Assembly: GCF_003385215.1 (NCBI RefSeq)
Contig: NZ_PQHW01000002.1
Span: 116,653-180,652, forward strand
Origin: Amycolatopsis thermalba
GTDB lineage: Bacteria; Actinomycetota; Actinomycetes; Mycobacteriales; Pseudonocardiaceae
DNA: 64,000 bases
Reading direction: 5' to 3'
Below the pieces are notes generated by a model. The model was not told where the DNA came from. It saw only the letters and a list, made by a program, of their open reading frames with translations, and ran no database searches. This document shows, one piece after another, positions 36,698-43,876 of the stretch (position 1 is its first letter; each line of letters opens with the position of its first letter). A program made the position numbers and the translations under genes.

Positions 36698-37903
36698 TCA
36701 TTTCGCCGGCCGCCACAGCAGCGCCACCCCGTGGCCCGGCAGCAGCCAGGACCGCACGTCCAGGTCGCTCAGCTCCTCCGGCTTCAGCCACCGCGCCGAC
36801 GCCGTGTTCGACCGGAACGTGAACGGCACCACCCGGAACTCGAACGCGTCCCCGCCGTCGAGGTCCAGCTCCTTGGTCGACATGGAGATCCGCTCGACGT
36901 AGCACGGGTACGGCGCCTGCCAGTAGCAATAACCATCGTCGATGCGTTGCAGCGCGGTCGCCCGCATCGACAGGCGCTCGATCGCGGCCACCGTGTGGTC
37001 GTCGCCGGCGATGTCGGACAGGTCGCACTCGAAGATGCGCAGGTCGGCGAGGTGGTCGAGCGTGTTCTGCCGGGGGAGCGGGCCCATGTTGGTGCGGAAG
37101 AACGTCAGGTAGTCGGCCCACTGCTGGTACTTCACCTCGCGCAGTTCAAGCCTGCTCGAGGACGCCACGCGGTGCCTGCCCTCGCCGTCGAGGTACTCGA
37201 TCCGCAGGCGCACGGACGGCAACATGTCGTCCACCGAGCTTTCGAACAGCGAGCTGTCCGGCACGAACCACAGCTCGAACAGCGGCAGCTGGCACCCGGC
37301 GCTGATCGAGTCCCGCAGCAGCGCGTTGCACGTCGCGAAGATGATGAACCGGTCGACGTGCACGTTCTTCTTGAAGCTGTACGTCACCGCGGTAGTCAGG
37401 TGGTAGATCTCGTGGTCCACCGCGCTCAGCTCGAACGTCACCCCGGTGTGGGTGCTGATCGTCAGGTCCCCGCCGAGCGGACGCAGCCCCTCCCCGCCCA
37501 GCACGCCGGTCACCACATCGCGGTTGGCCTCGTTGTCGCCGTAGATCGAGTGCAGGAAGGTCTCCATGACCTGCTGGGGGAGCAGTGCTTCGACGATCCG
37601 CGGACCGGAGATGCGCGCCATCTCGCTCACCAGCCACGGGTGCACGAACAGCTCGTACCCGCCGATCCCCGCGCCCACCACGATGACCAGCGGAAACACC
37701 GCCTCCAGCACGTCGTGCAGGGCGGTCGGCCAGCCGGGGCCCGACTGCCAGGACACGACCGTCAGCAGCGCGGCGACCCCGGCGAGCACCAAACCGAACG
37801 CGACACGCAGGACACCAGGACGGGGTTTCGGGCGCGCATCCAGACCAGGCCGCTGTTTCTCCCCAGCTGTCACAGCCTCTCCGCCCGGTTCGAGAGAAAC
37901 CAT
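36698..37903 (-). CDS. Membrane-anchored protein of unknown function
   Basis: A 401-residue protein I do not recognise. A basic N-terminus is followed by two hydrophobic segments (about 33-50 and 67-82), after which about 315 residues form a soluble domain rich in beta-strand-like sequence, with ARISGPRIVEALLPQQVMET, VTYSFKKNVHVDRFIIFATC and YCYWQAPYPCYVERISMS among its more distinctive parts. It probably faces the cytoplasm. It is convergent with the methyltransferase. GTG 30 bases downstream is an alternative start. No enzymatic motif is seen. Confidence 0.8.
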   Translation of the reverse strand: MVSLEPGGEAVTAGEKQRPGLDARPKPRPGVLRVAFGLVLAGVAALLTVVSWQSGPGWPTALHDVLEAVFPLVIVVGAGIGGYELFVHPWLVSEMARISGPRIVEALLPQQVMETFLHSIYGDNEANRDVVTGVLGGEGLRPLGGDLTISTHTGVTFELSAVDHEIYHLTTAVTYSFKKNVHVDRFIIFATCNALLRDSISAGCQLPLFELWFVPDSSLFESSVDDMLPSVRLRIEYLDGEGRHRVASSSRLELREVKYQQWADYLTFFRTNMGPLPRQNTLDHLADLRIFECDLSDIAGDDHTVAAIERLSMRATALQRIDDGYCYWQAPYPCYVERISMSTKELDLDGGDAFEFRVVPFTFRSNTASARWLKPEELSDLDVRSWLLPGHGVALLWRPAK

Positions 37904-37949
37904 GATCGGCGGAGAGGCTGTCGCAGCGAAAGCGTCCGATAGGCTTAAT

Positions 37950-38723
37950 TCACTCCCGGTGCCAGCGCGGCTCGTCCTCCAGCGCGTACGTCGTGAGCGT
38001 GGCCCGCTCGTCCGGCGGAGCGCCGGTCTGGGCGACCAGGTCGCTGTACAGACCGAGCAGGTGCGTGGCCATCGCCGCGCGGGCGCCGCCCTCGTCGCGG
38101 CGCTTGAGGAACCAGGTGACCTGGTGGTGGTCGTTGGCGGAGCGGACGTGCACCTCGGAGCTGCTGTAGCTGTTGCGCCGGTAGCCGCGCAGCTGCGGAA
38201 CCAGCGACCGGTACAGCTGGTCGAGCAGCTCGTTGTGGCTCGCCCGCACGACCGCCGCGTGGAAGTCCTCGTCGGTCTGCAGCAGCTCGTCCCTGTCGTC
38301 GATGGACGCGGACTGGTGCAGCTTCGCCAGCTTCGCGATGTCGTCCAGCTCGCCCGCCGTCGCCCGGGTCGCGGCCAGGCTCGCCGCGGTCGCCTCCAGC
38401 GCGATCCGGACCTCCATCAGGTCCGCGTCGCTCACGCGCCGGTCGAACACCAGCGGCTCGTCGTGGTCGGACACGTCGGTCGACCGGACGTACCAGCCGC
38501 GGCCCCGCATCACCTCGACCACGCCCTGGAGCTGGAGCCGTTGCAGGGCGGTGCGGAGCGAACTGCGCGCCACCGCCATCCGCTGGGCCAGTTCCGGTTC
38601 GGTGGGCAGCCGGTCACCCGCCTTGAACTTGCCACTCCTGATCAGCGACCTGATCTTGTCCTCGATCAGTTCGGGCAGCGGCTTGCGCGTGTTCGGTGAG
38701 AGAGCCCAGCTCTCGTCATCCAT
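37950..38723 (-). CDS. GntR-family (FadR subfamily) transcriptional regulator
   Basis: A 257-residue regulator. The N-terminal winged helix has LPTEPELAQRMAVARSSLRT followed by ALQRLQLQGVVEVMRGRGWYV, and the C-terminal helical FCD domain has DLMEVRIALEATAASLAA, DEDFHAAVVRASHNELL and a third His in ANDHHQV, the usual metal or ligand-binding positions. ATG at 38723 places the helix-turn-helix at the normal distance. A perfect 15-bp inverted repeat at 38796-38829, just upstream, is the obvious operator, so it probably represses itself and the divergent small membrane-protein gene. Confidence 0.92.
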   Translation of the reverse strand: MDDESWALSPNTRKPLPELIEDKIRSLIRSGKFKAGDRLPTEPELAQRMAVARSSLRTALQRLQLQGVVEVMRGRGWYVRSTDVSDHDEPLVFDRRVSDADLMEVRIALEATAASLAATRATAGELDDIAKLAKLHQSASIDDRDELLQTDEDFHAAVVRASHNELLDQLYRSLVPQLRGYRRNSYSSSEVHVRSANDHHQVTWFLKRRDEGGARAAMATHLLGLYSDLVAQTGAPPDERATLTTYALEDEPRWHRE

Positions 38724-38795
38724 CGTCAACCTCTTCGCGCTCTTGGGTTCCCCGAGCCTCGGAGAACCATAACTCCAAACTGATGCCAGACGCAA

Positions 38796-38829
38796 GTTGT
38801 CTGTCAAGTGTCGTCACTTGACAGACAAC
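38796..38829. promoter_or_regulatory. Palindromic operator with divergent -35 elements
   Basis: A perfect 15-bp inverted repeat, left arm GTTGTCTGTCAAGTG (38796-38810) and right arm its complement (38815-38829), separated by TCGT. Each arm contains TTGACA reading outward (plus strand 38818-38823, minus strand 38807-38802), so the operator may overlap both divergent -35 boxes. It lies between the GntR regulator and the 52-residue membrane-protein gene. Confidence 0.88.
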
Positions 38830-38920
38830 CGACAGCAACGAGATCATACAACTGCCGACAGCAGGTGAGCGGCCGGCCACCAGCCGGGTTGCCACCTCGG
38901 CCAGTGAGGAGGTGTTCGCA

Positions 38921-39079
38921 ATGAACTCGGAATCTCTGTTCGCTGTGATTTTCTTGGTGGCTCTCGGGGTGACCATCATCGGGTGGCGGACCGTCATCGT
39001 GATGACCCTGACGGCGGGCTTCGTCCTGGCGGTTCTGGGGTTCGTGCAGATCGTTTCGTTCCTCGGCTCCGGCGTGTAG
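38921..39079 (+). CDS. Small single-pass or hairpin membrane protein (52 residues)
   Basis: ATG at 38921 follows GAGGAGGTGTTCGCA, one of the best ribosome-binding sites in the window. The product MNSESLFAVIFLVALG continues through two hydrophobic runs (about 7-20 and 27-49) separated by a GWR turn, and ends SFLGSGV. It is followed by a hairpin terminator, so this is a single-gene transcript controlled from the palindrome at 38796-38829. Function unknown; possibly a membrane-stress or small transport-associated peptide. Confidence 0.8.
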   Translation: MNSESLFAVIFLVALGVTIIGWRTVIVMTLTAGFVLAVLGFVQIVSFLGSGV

Positions 39080-39090
39080 GAGCGGAACCA

Positions 39091-39127
39091 GGGGGCGGCG
39101 CCCGTCTGTTGTCTGACAGCCGCCCCC
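39091..39127 (+). terminator. Hairpin after the 52-residue gene
   Basis: A 9-bp perfect stem, GGGGGCGGC (39091-39099) with its complement at 39119-39127, begins 12 bases after the stop. The loop contains CTGTTGTCTGACAG, itself nearly palindromic and similar to the TTGTCTGTCAA half of the upstream operator. No T-run follows. Confidence 0.75.
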
Positions 39128-39205
39128 GGCGTGGGGGCCGGTCGCCCGAGTTGTACTCTCGCGCGGTCCAAGGCTGTTCCCTCCTAGTGGAAGCCGCACG
39201 CACGG

Positions 39206-40465
39206 ATGCATTCCAGATCTGCCTGGCCGGATGCCACGGCCGTTCATGCGGCACTGGCGCCCGCGCACGCGGTGATCGAGGAACGTCGCGCGCTCTACCG
39301 AATGGGCCTCGAACTTCTGTCGCCGGGCCACCCACCGGTCTCGGTGGCGCAGCTGGACAACCCGCTGTTCCGGTTCCGGATCGGTGAGGCGCTGGCCGGA
39401 CGGCTGCCCTTCACCGACACCGACACCGACGACGACCTCGGCCCCATCACGACCGAACTACCCGCGGGGCCGATCGCGATCCGGGTCGCCACCGGAGCCG
39501 ACGCCAACGAGCGCCTGGCTGAAGCCATGCGGGTGATCCAGACGCAGAGCCTGCCCGGCTGCCGCCCGCCGCGGCTGCTGACCGGCGACGGCGAAGCCCT
39601 GGCCACGGTCGTGGCCGGCCTGCGCAAGGTCCGCGAGGTCAGCCCGGCGCTGGCCGACGACCTGCTGGCGCACGTCGGCCTGCTCGTGATCCTCGATCCC
39701 GCGACCTCCGGCGGGCTGATCTCCGCGTCGTCGCGGCTGTTCCCGGGGCTCATCCTGATCGACCGGCCGTCGTCGGTGTACGAGGTGGCCGAGGCGATCA
39801 TCCACGAGGGCGCGCACGTCAAGCTCTTCGACTTCGCGATCACGCGGAACTTCCTCGGCGCCGATGTGGCGGAGGGGCGGGTCTTCCGGCCGTCCTGGTC
39901 GTCGGCCGGGTGGCCGGTGGAGCAGGTCATGGCCGCGTTCCACGCCTACACCTGTCTCGCCCAGTTCGCCGAGGACGTCGCCCGGCGCGGGGAAACCACG
40001 GAACTCGGCCCGGATTCCCTGCTGTCCCGCGCCCGTGAGCGCGCCACCGAAATCGGTCGCTGGCTGCTCGGCGAAGAGGACGCGCTGGAATTCGACGCCA
40101 AGTGGCTCCTGCACACCTTGATGTGTGATGGGACCGGACCCGAACAACTGCCTCCGGTCACCCGTCCGGTGCCCGCCGGCCACTACGCGCTGGATCCGCT
40201 GCTGCGGCTCGCCCGGATGGAGGCCACCGGCCGGGTGCTCGCCGGGCGTCCCGGCAACCCACCGGAATTGCACTGGCTCGACGGGGAAGCGGCCGATCTG
40301 GTCGTCGAGATTGCGCAGGCTCCGGCGGGGAAGTCCCTGCCGGAAATCGGTGCCGAACGTGCGGCTGTACTCGGCGCGCTGGTGGAGGCGACCTTGGTTC
40401 GTGCCACCCCGCGCGGGGGAGTACTGTCCTCTTCGGACGGAACACACGCGTCGGAAGGAAACTGA
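39206..40465 (+). CDS. HExxH-type peptide-modification enzyme (putative aKG-HExxH peptide beta-hydroxylase)
   Basis: A 419-residue protein whose only strong catalytic motif is HEGAH at residues 200-204 (AEAIIHEGAHVKLFDF), followed by RVFRPSW (226-232) and AFHAYTCLAQFAED (about 244-257), where His246 may be the third metal ligand. This spacing fits the HEXXH putative peptide-modification family found next to ribosomal peptide precursors; some members are iron/2-oxoglutarate peptide hydroxylases rather than proteases. Its stop overlaps the start of a 68-residue peptide gene (TGATG at 40463-40467), supporting that role. A metalloprotease remains possible. Confidence 0.75.
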   Translation: MHSRSAWPDATAVHAALAPAHAVIEERRALYRMGLELLSPGHPPVSVAQLDNPLFRFRIGEALAGRLPFTDTDTDDDLGPITTELPAGPIAIRVATGADANERLAEAMRVIQTQSLPGCRPPRLLTGDGEALATVVAGLRKVREVSPALADDLLAHVGLLVILDPATSGGLISASSRLFPGLILIDRPSSVYEVAEAIIHEGAHVKLFDFAITRNFLGADVAEGRVFRPSWSSAGWPVEQVMAAFHAYTCLAQFAEDVARRGETTELGPDSLLSRARERATEIGRWLLGEEDALEFDAKWLLHTLMCDGTGPEQLPPVTRPVPAGHYALDPLLRLARMEATGRVLAGRPGNPPELHWLDGEAADLVVEIAQAPAGKSLPEIGAERAAVLGALVEATLVRATPRGGVLSSSDGTHASEGN

Positions 40466-40671
40466 TGTCAGTGCAGTGGGACCCTCGCCGGAGACACGAA
40501 AACCGGCCCGGCGAAACGATGGTGCCCCGACCGGAGAACGGGATCGTTTCCCCGAATCCCGGCCTCGGCCGTCAGCCTTACGGTCAGCCGATCACCCGGG
40601 TGGATTTCTTCCGTCGCATGCCGACCGGCGGCACCGCCTACCTCAAGCCCGCCGACTCCACCGAGGACTGA
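40465..40671 (+). CDS. Candidate ribosomal peptide precursor (68 residues)
   Basis: ATG at 40465 overlaps the stop of the HExxH gene and follows GGAAGGAAACTG. The peptide is hydrophilic with no signal sequence: a Pro/Arg/Asn-rich leader-like part (to about 46) ending in PITRVDFFRRMPTGG, then a short C-terminus TAYLKPADSTED rich in hydroxylatable or acidic residues. There is no Cys, so it is not a lanthipeptide. Coupling to a peptide-modification enzyme suggests the substrate relationship. It is followed by a hairpin terminator, so no transporter is co-transcribed. Confidence 0.7.
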   Translation: MSVQWDPRRRHENRPGETMVPRPENGIVSPNPGLGRQPYGQPITRVDFFRRMPTGGTAYLKPADSTED

Positions 40672-40674
40672 ACC

Positions 40675-40708
40675 GGCCGGGCTCGTCGACCCGGGCGAGC
40701 CCACGGCC
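40675..40708. terminator. Hairpin between convergent genes
   Basis: GGGCTCG (40679-40685) pairs with CGAGCCC (40696-40702), extended by GGCC at 40675-40678 with GGCC at 40705-40708 across a small bulge. It starts three bases after the precursor-like gene and lies before the convergent end of the iniC-like gene at 40724. Confidence 0.75.
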
Positions 40709-40723
40709 ATGTGACGAACGGCG

Positions 40724-41971
40724 TCAAATCGTCCCGTTCGCCATCGCTTCGCAGCTGCGCAACACGACTGCCGCGGCGCGACGCTCCCCGGCGCTCAGCT
40801 CCGGGTTCTCCGCCTGGTCCCGCCACCGCCGCACGGCGAGCAGCACCGGCTCCGCCCCCAGCCGCTCGGTCCGCGACGTTCCCGCGGCACCGATCAACCG
40901 CAGGGCTTCCGCCTTCAGGTCCGCCGAAAAAGACGTCCGTCCGGTTTGCAGCGCGGCCACCAGCCGCAGCTCCCGGAAATCGTGGGCACCGGCCAGCAAC
41001 CGTTCCAGTTCGGTCGCCAACCCGGCCGCGGCCGGGCGCGGTTCCATGCGCAGCACCACTTCCAGCCCGATCAACGCCGACCGCGCCTTGAGCGCGTCCC
41101 GCCGCGCCACGAAGTACCCGTCGATCGCCTCGCGCAGGTCGGCCAGGCCGCTGCGCGGCCCGAGCTGACCGGCCAGCGCCGGCAACGTGTCCGCGCCGCG
41201 GCGGATCAACGTCAACGCCAGCCGCACGCCGAAGATCCCGAACCGGGCGAGCAACGCGGCGCGGTCGGACGCGGCCACCGGCGCCGGGAACTCCGCCGCC
41301 GCGAACCGGTCCGCCGACAGCAACCGCGGCTCCAGCTCCTCCCGTGGCACGGCCGCGAGCGCGCGCAGCACGGCGAACTCCGGCTCGGTCAGCGTGCGCG
41401 CCGCCGCGGCCAGCAGCCCGGCCACCGGCACGACGTCCTGGCACAGCCCGGCCACCTCGGGCGCCACCCGGTAGCGGCGCGCGACCTGCCGGGCCGAGAT
41501 CACGGCGTCCACCCGGCCGCCACCCAGCTCGTCCGCCCGCGACAGCACGACCAGCGCGTTCACGGCCGCCGCTCGCGCGACCGGGTGGTCCTGCAGCGTG
41601 TGCAGGAACGACAAATCGGCCTCGGACGGGCGCCGCACGAGGTAGAGGACCGCGTCGGCGTCCATGCAGATCCCCTCGATCGTGCTCGGCGCCGCACCGC
41701 CGTCGATCGCCGGCGTGTCCATCAGCATCAGCTCGTCCGGTGAGCGGCCCGGCGAGGTCCGGAACCACGTCATCTCACCCTGCGGTGGCTCACCGGCCAG
41801 CGCGGCGACCAGCGTCGACCGGCCCGAGCCGCGCGGCCCCACCACCGCCAGCCGGAGCGGGTCGTCGAACCGGGTCAGCTGGCGCTGCAACCAGCTCGTC
41901 GCCCGCGGGCTGTCCTGGTAGACCTCCAGCGCCTCCTGCAGGACCCCGCGCGTCCTCGCGGCCAGGCTCAC
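40724..41971 (-). CDS. iniC: Dynamin-like GTPase, IniC-type
   Basis: A 415-residue GTPase: AVVGPRGSGRSTLVAALAGE holds the P-loop (about 43-50), MLMDTPAIDGG the G3 motif and LVVLSRADELGGG the G4 region (SRAD in place of NKxD). The remainder is helical. Its GTG overlaps the iniA-type stop by four bases. With the iniA and iniB-like genes it makes the order iniB-iniA-iniC of the mycobacterial isoniazid-inducible operon, whose dynamin-like products act at the membrane during cell-wall stress. Calling it iniC rests on gene order and size. Confidence 0.8.
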   Translation of the reverse strand: MSLAARTRGVLQEALEVYQDSPRATSWLQRQLTRFDDPLRLAVVGPRGSGRSTLVAALAGEPPQGEMTWFRTSPGRSPDELMLMDTPAIDGGAAPSTIEGICMDADAVLYLVRRPSEADLSFLHTLQDHPVARAAAVNALVVLSRADELGGGRVDAVISARQVARRYRVAPEVAGLCQDVVPVAGLLAAAARTLTEPEFAVLRALAAVPREELEPRLLSADRFAAAEFPAPVAASDRAALLARFGIFGVRLALTLIRRGADTLPALAGQLGPRSGLADLREAIDGYFVARRDALKARSALIGLEVVLRMEPRPAAAGLATELERLLAGAHDFRELRLVAALQTGRTSFSADLKAEALRLIGAAGTSRTERLGAEPVLLAVRRWRDQAENPELSAGERRAAAVVLRSCEAMANGTI

Positions 41972-43767
41972 GCGCTGATCCCCCGCTGGGTCGGCAGCTG
42001 CGCGGGCGTGGCCAGCGCCTGGGCCCGGCGGCGCAGCACGTTCAGCTCGTCCATCATCCGCCGGATCTCGTTCGCCCGGACCGTGCGACGGGTGGTGTCG
42101 TCGTCGATGGCCTGCTTGAACGTCTTCGCGGTTTCGGTGATCTCGCCACGCAGCTCGTCGGCGACCCCGTTGAGCCGGTCGCGCAGCGCGCGGTGGATCT
42201 GCCGCGCGGTGTCCTTGCTGTGCTTGCCGTAGCGCAGGAAGAAGTCGTCCACGTACCGGTGCGCGGCGGTCTTCGCGGCGTGCTGGCGCCGCTTGAGCCG
42301 GTTGCCGCGCTCCTCGAACACGCTCTTCGCGCCGAAGGCCGCGCCCGCGCCGAGCGAGATCGGGTTGATCAGCGGCAGGCCGGCGATGGTGGTCGCGAGA
42401 CCGAACATCAGCAGGCCGCTGTAGGACCCGCGCATGCCGACGAAGAGCTTCTGCCCGACGCTGAACCGCTCGACCCGCGGCATCCGCAGGTCCCCGACCG
42501 CGTCACCGGGCACCTCGCGCGGCAGCGAGTCGGGCAGCGCGTCTTCGCGGTGCGGAGCGACCTGCCGCGCGATCTTGCGCGCGATCCACTCGAACCGGTC
42601 GAGCAGCCATTCGGAGTTCGTCTCGGCGACCGTGGTGAGGTTATCCCGCAGCCACTCCTCGAACTCGGGCCACGTCTTCGCCGGGTCCGCGGTCTCGAAG
42701 TACTCGTCGACCTCGACCAGGATCTTGCGGGTCCGGTCGCGCAGGTCGAACTCGACGTCCGAGATCAGGTCGGACACCTCGTCGGACAGCAGCGTCTGCC
42801 ACCGGTTCGCGTCCCGCTGCAGCCTCTCCAGACGTCGTCCCGCGGCGTGCCAGCGGGCGACCGCGTCGCCGTTGTCCGGCTGCTGCGTCGCGGCGTACTC
42901 CTCGGTCAGGGAGTTCTGCAGGGCCTCGACGGTGGTGGTGCTCAGCGCGGCGACCGAGCGGCGCGCCAGCAGGTCCGCCTGGCCGGGGAGGTCCTGGTGC
43001 AGGCACTTGACCAGCTCGCCGAACCCGGACTCGGCGTTGAGCGCCTGGTCGCCGGTTTTCGCCGCGGCCAGCCGCAGCGCCGCCGAAACCGGGACCAGCG
43101 ACGCCATCAGCCCGCGCTGGTCGAGGCGGTTGCGGTTGCGCTGCGCCACCGCCCGCCAGCCCGGGACCAGATCGATCTTGGTGAGCACCACGAGCACGGT
43201 CGGGCACAGCCGGACGACCTGTTCGAGCAGCTGGATCTCCGACGCCGACAGCTCGCTCGTGGCGTCGGTGGCCATCAGCACGGCGTCCGCCGAGTCGACG
43301 GTCTCCATGGCCGCCCGCGCCGGTGTGTCGACCAGCGCCAGGCCGCCGGACAGCAGCGCGCGGGGCAGGCCGACCTCGGCCCGCACGACCGGTGGACCGC
43401 TCACGGCGACCGCTTCCCGATTGGCCTGCCCGGTGACCGACTCGACCGGGACCGGCTGCCGGGCGGGACCTTCGATGGCCCGCGGACCGGCCGTGACGAC
43501 GGCCGCGGTGGGGGTCTCGGCGTGCGTGACGACGGCCGGGACGGTGGTCGTCGCGTCCTCGCCGACCGCGCACACCGGCGCGTTGACCAGGGCGTTCACC
43601 AGCTGGCTCTTGCCCTGGCCGGACTCGCCGATCACGACCACCCGCAGCTGCTCGTCGAGCAGCTGGGCTCTGCGTCTGCGGATGCGATCGACCAGATCCG
43701 GACGCCGTTGGGTGGCGCAGACGTGGGCGGTGTCGTCCAGTACGTCGAGCCAGGGCGGTGCAAGCAC
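41968..43767 (-). CDS. iniA: Dynamin-family GTPase, IniA-type
   Basis: A 599-residue bacterial dynamin-like protein: VVVIGESGQGKSQLVNALVN contains the P-loop, LALVDTPARAAME the G3 and VVLTKIDLVPGW the G4 (TKID) motif. Long helical stretches follow, and a hydrophobic patch (YSGLLMFGLATTIAGLPLIN, about 455-475) is the likely membrane paddle, as in IniA, which remodels membranes under cell-wall stress. GTG at 43767 has no obvious Shine-Dalgarno sequence, in keeping with dependence on upstream iniB transcription. Two hairpins separate it from iniB. Confidence 0.88.
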   Translation of the reverse strand: MLAPPWLDVLDDTAHVCATQRRPDLVDRIRRRRAQLLDEQLRVVVIGESGQGKSQLVNALVNAPVCAVGEDATTTVPAVVTHAETPTAAVVTAGPRAIEGPARQPVPVESVTGQANREAVAVSGPPVVRAEVGLPRALLSGGLALVDTPARAAMETVDSADAVLMATDATSELSASEIQLLEQVVRLCPTVLVVLTKIDLVPGWRAVAQRNRNRLDQRGLMASLVPVSAALRLAAAKTGDQALNAESGFGELVKCLHQDLPGQADLLARRSVAALSTTTVEALQNSLTEEYAATQQPDNGDAVARWHAAGRRLERLQRDANRWQTLLSDEVSDLISDVEFDLRDRTRKILVEVDEYFETADPAKTWPEFEEWLRDNLTTVAETNSEWLLDRFEWIARKIARQVAPHREDALPDSLPREVPGDAVGDLRMPRVERFSVGQKLFVGMRGSYSGLLMFGLATTIAGLPLINPISLGAGAAFGAKSVFEERGNRLKRRQHAAKTAAHRYVDDFFLRYGKHSKDTARQIHRALRDRLNGVADELRGEITETAKTFKQAIDDDTTRRTVRANEIRRMMDELNVLRRRAQALATPAQLPTQRGISA

Positions 43768-43802
43768 GCGGAGGAGTGTGCCGTGTCGTGACCAAAACGT
43801 GA

Positions 43803-43838
43803 AGCGGCGGGGTCCGTTCTGAGACGAACCCCGCCGCT
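43803..43838 (-). terminator. Second hairpin between iniB and iniA
   Basis: A 10-11-bp stem, AGCGGCGGGG (43803-43812) with its complement at 43829-43838, lies 36 bases before the iniA start. In the direction of transcription it follows the hairpin at 43851-43874. No clear U-run follows, so it may reduce rather than stop transcription into iniA-iniC. Confidence 0.7.
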
Positions 43839-43850
43839 CCGTCGGTGAGT

Positions 43851-43874
43851 GGTAGCCGCGCCGTTGCGGCTACC
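43851..43874 (-). terminator. First hairpin after iniB
   Basis: A perfect 9-bp stem GGTAGCCGC/GCGGCTACC (43851-43859, 43866-43874) with a six-base loop, beginning three bases after the iniB stop. Together with the hairpin at 43803-43838 it probably terminates, attenuates or protects the end of the iniB message. Confidence 0.7.
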
Positions 43875-43876
43875 GG

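Noticed and set aside
39206..40465. Classical secreted zinc protease
   Set aside because: There is a HExxH, but no signal peptide or membrane anchor, and the gene is coupled to a small peptide gene, which fits peptide modification better. A protease is not fully excluded.
40724..43795. Large plus-strand frames across the ini dynamin genes
   Set aside because: Arg/Ala/Pro-rich antisense shadows; the minus-strand genes carry intact GTPase motifs.
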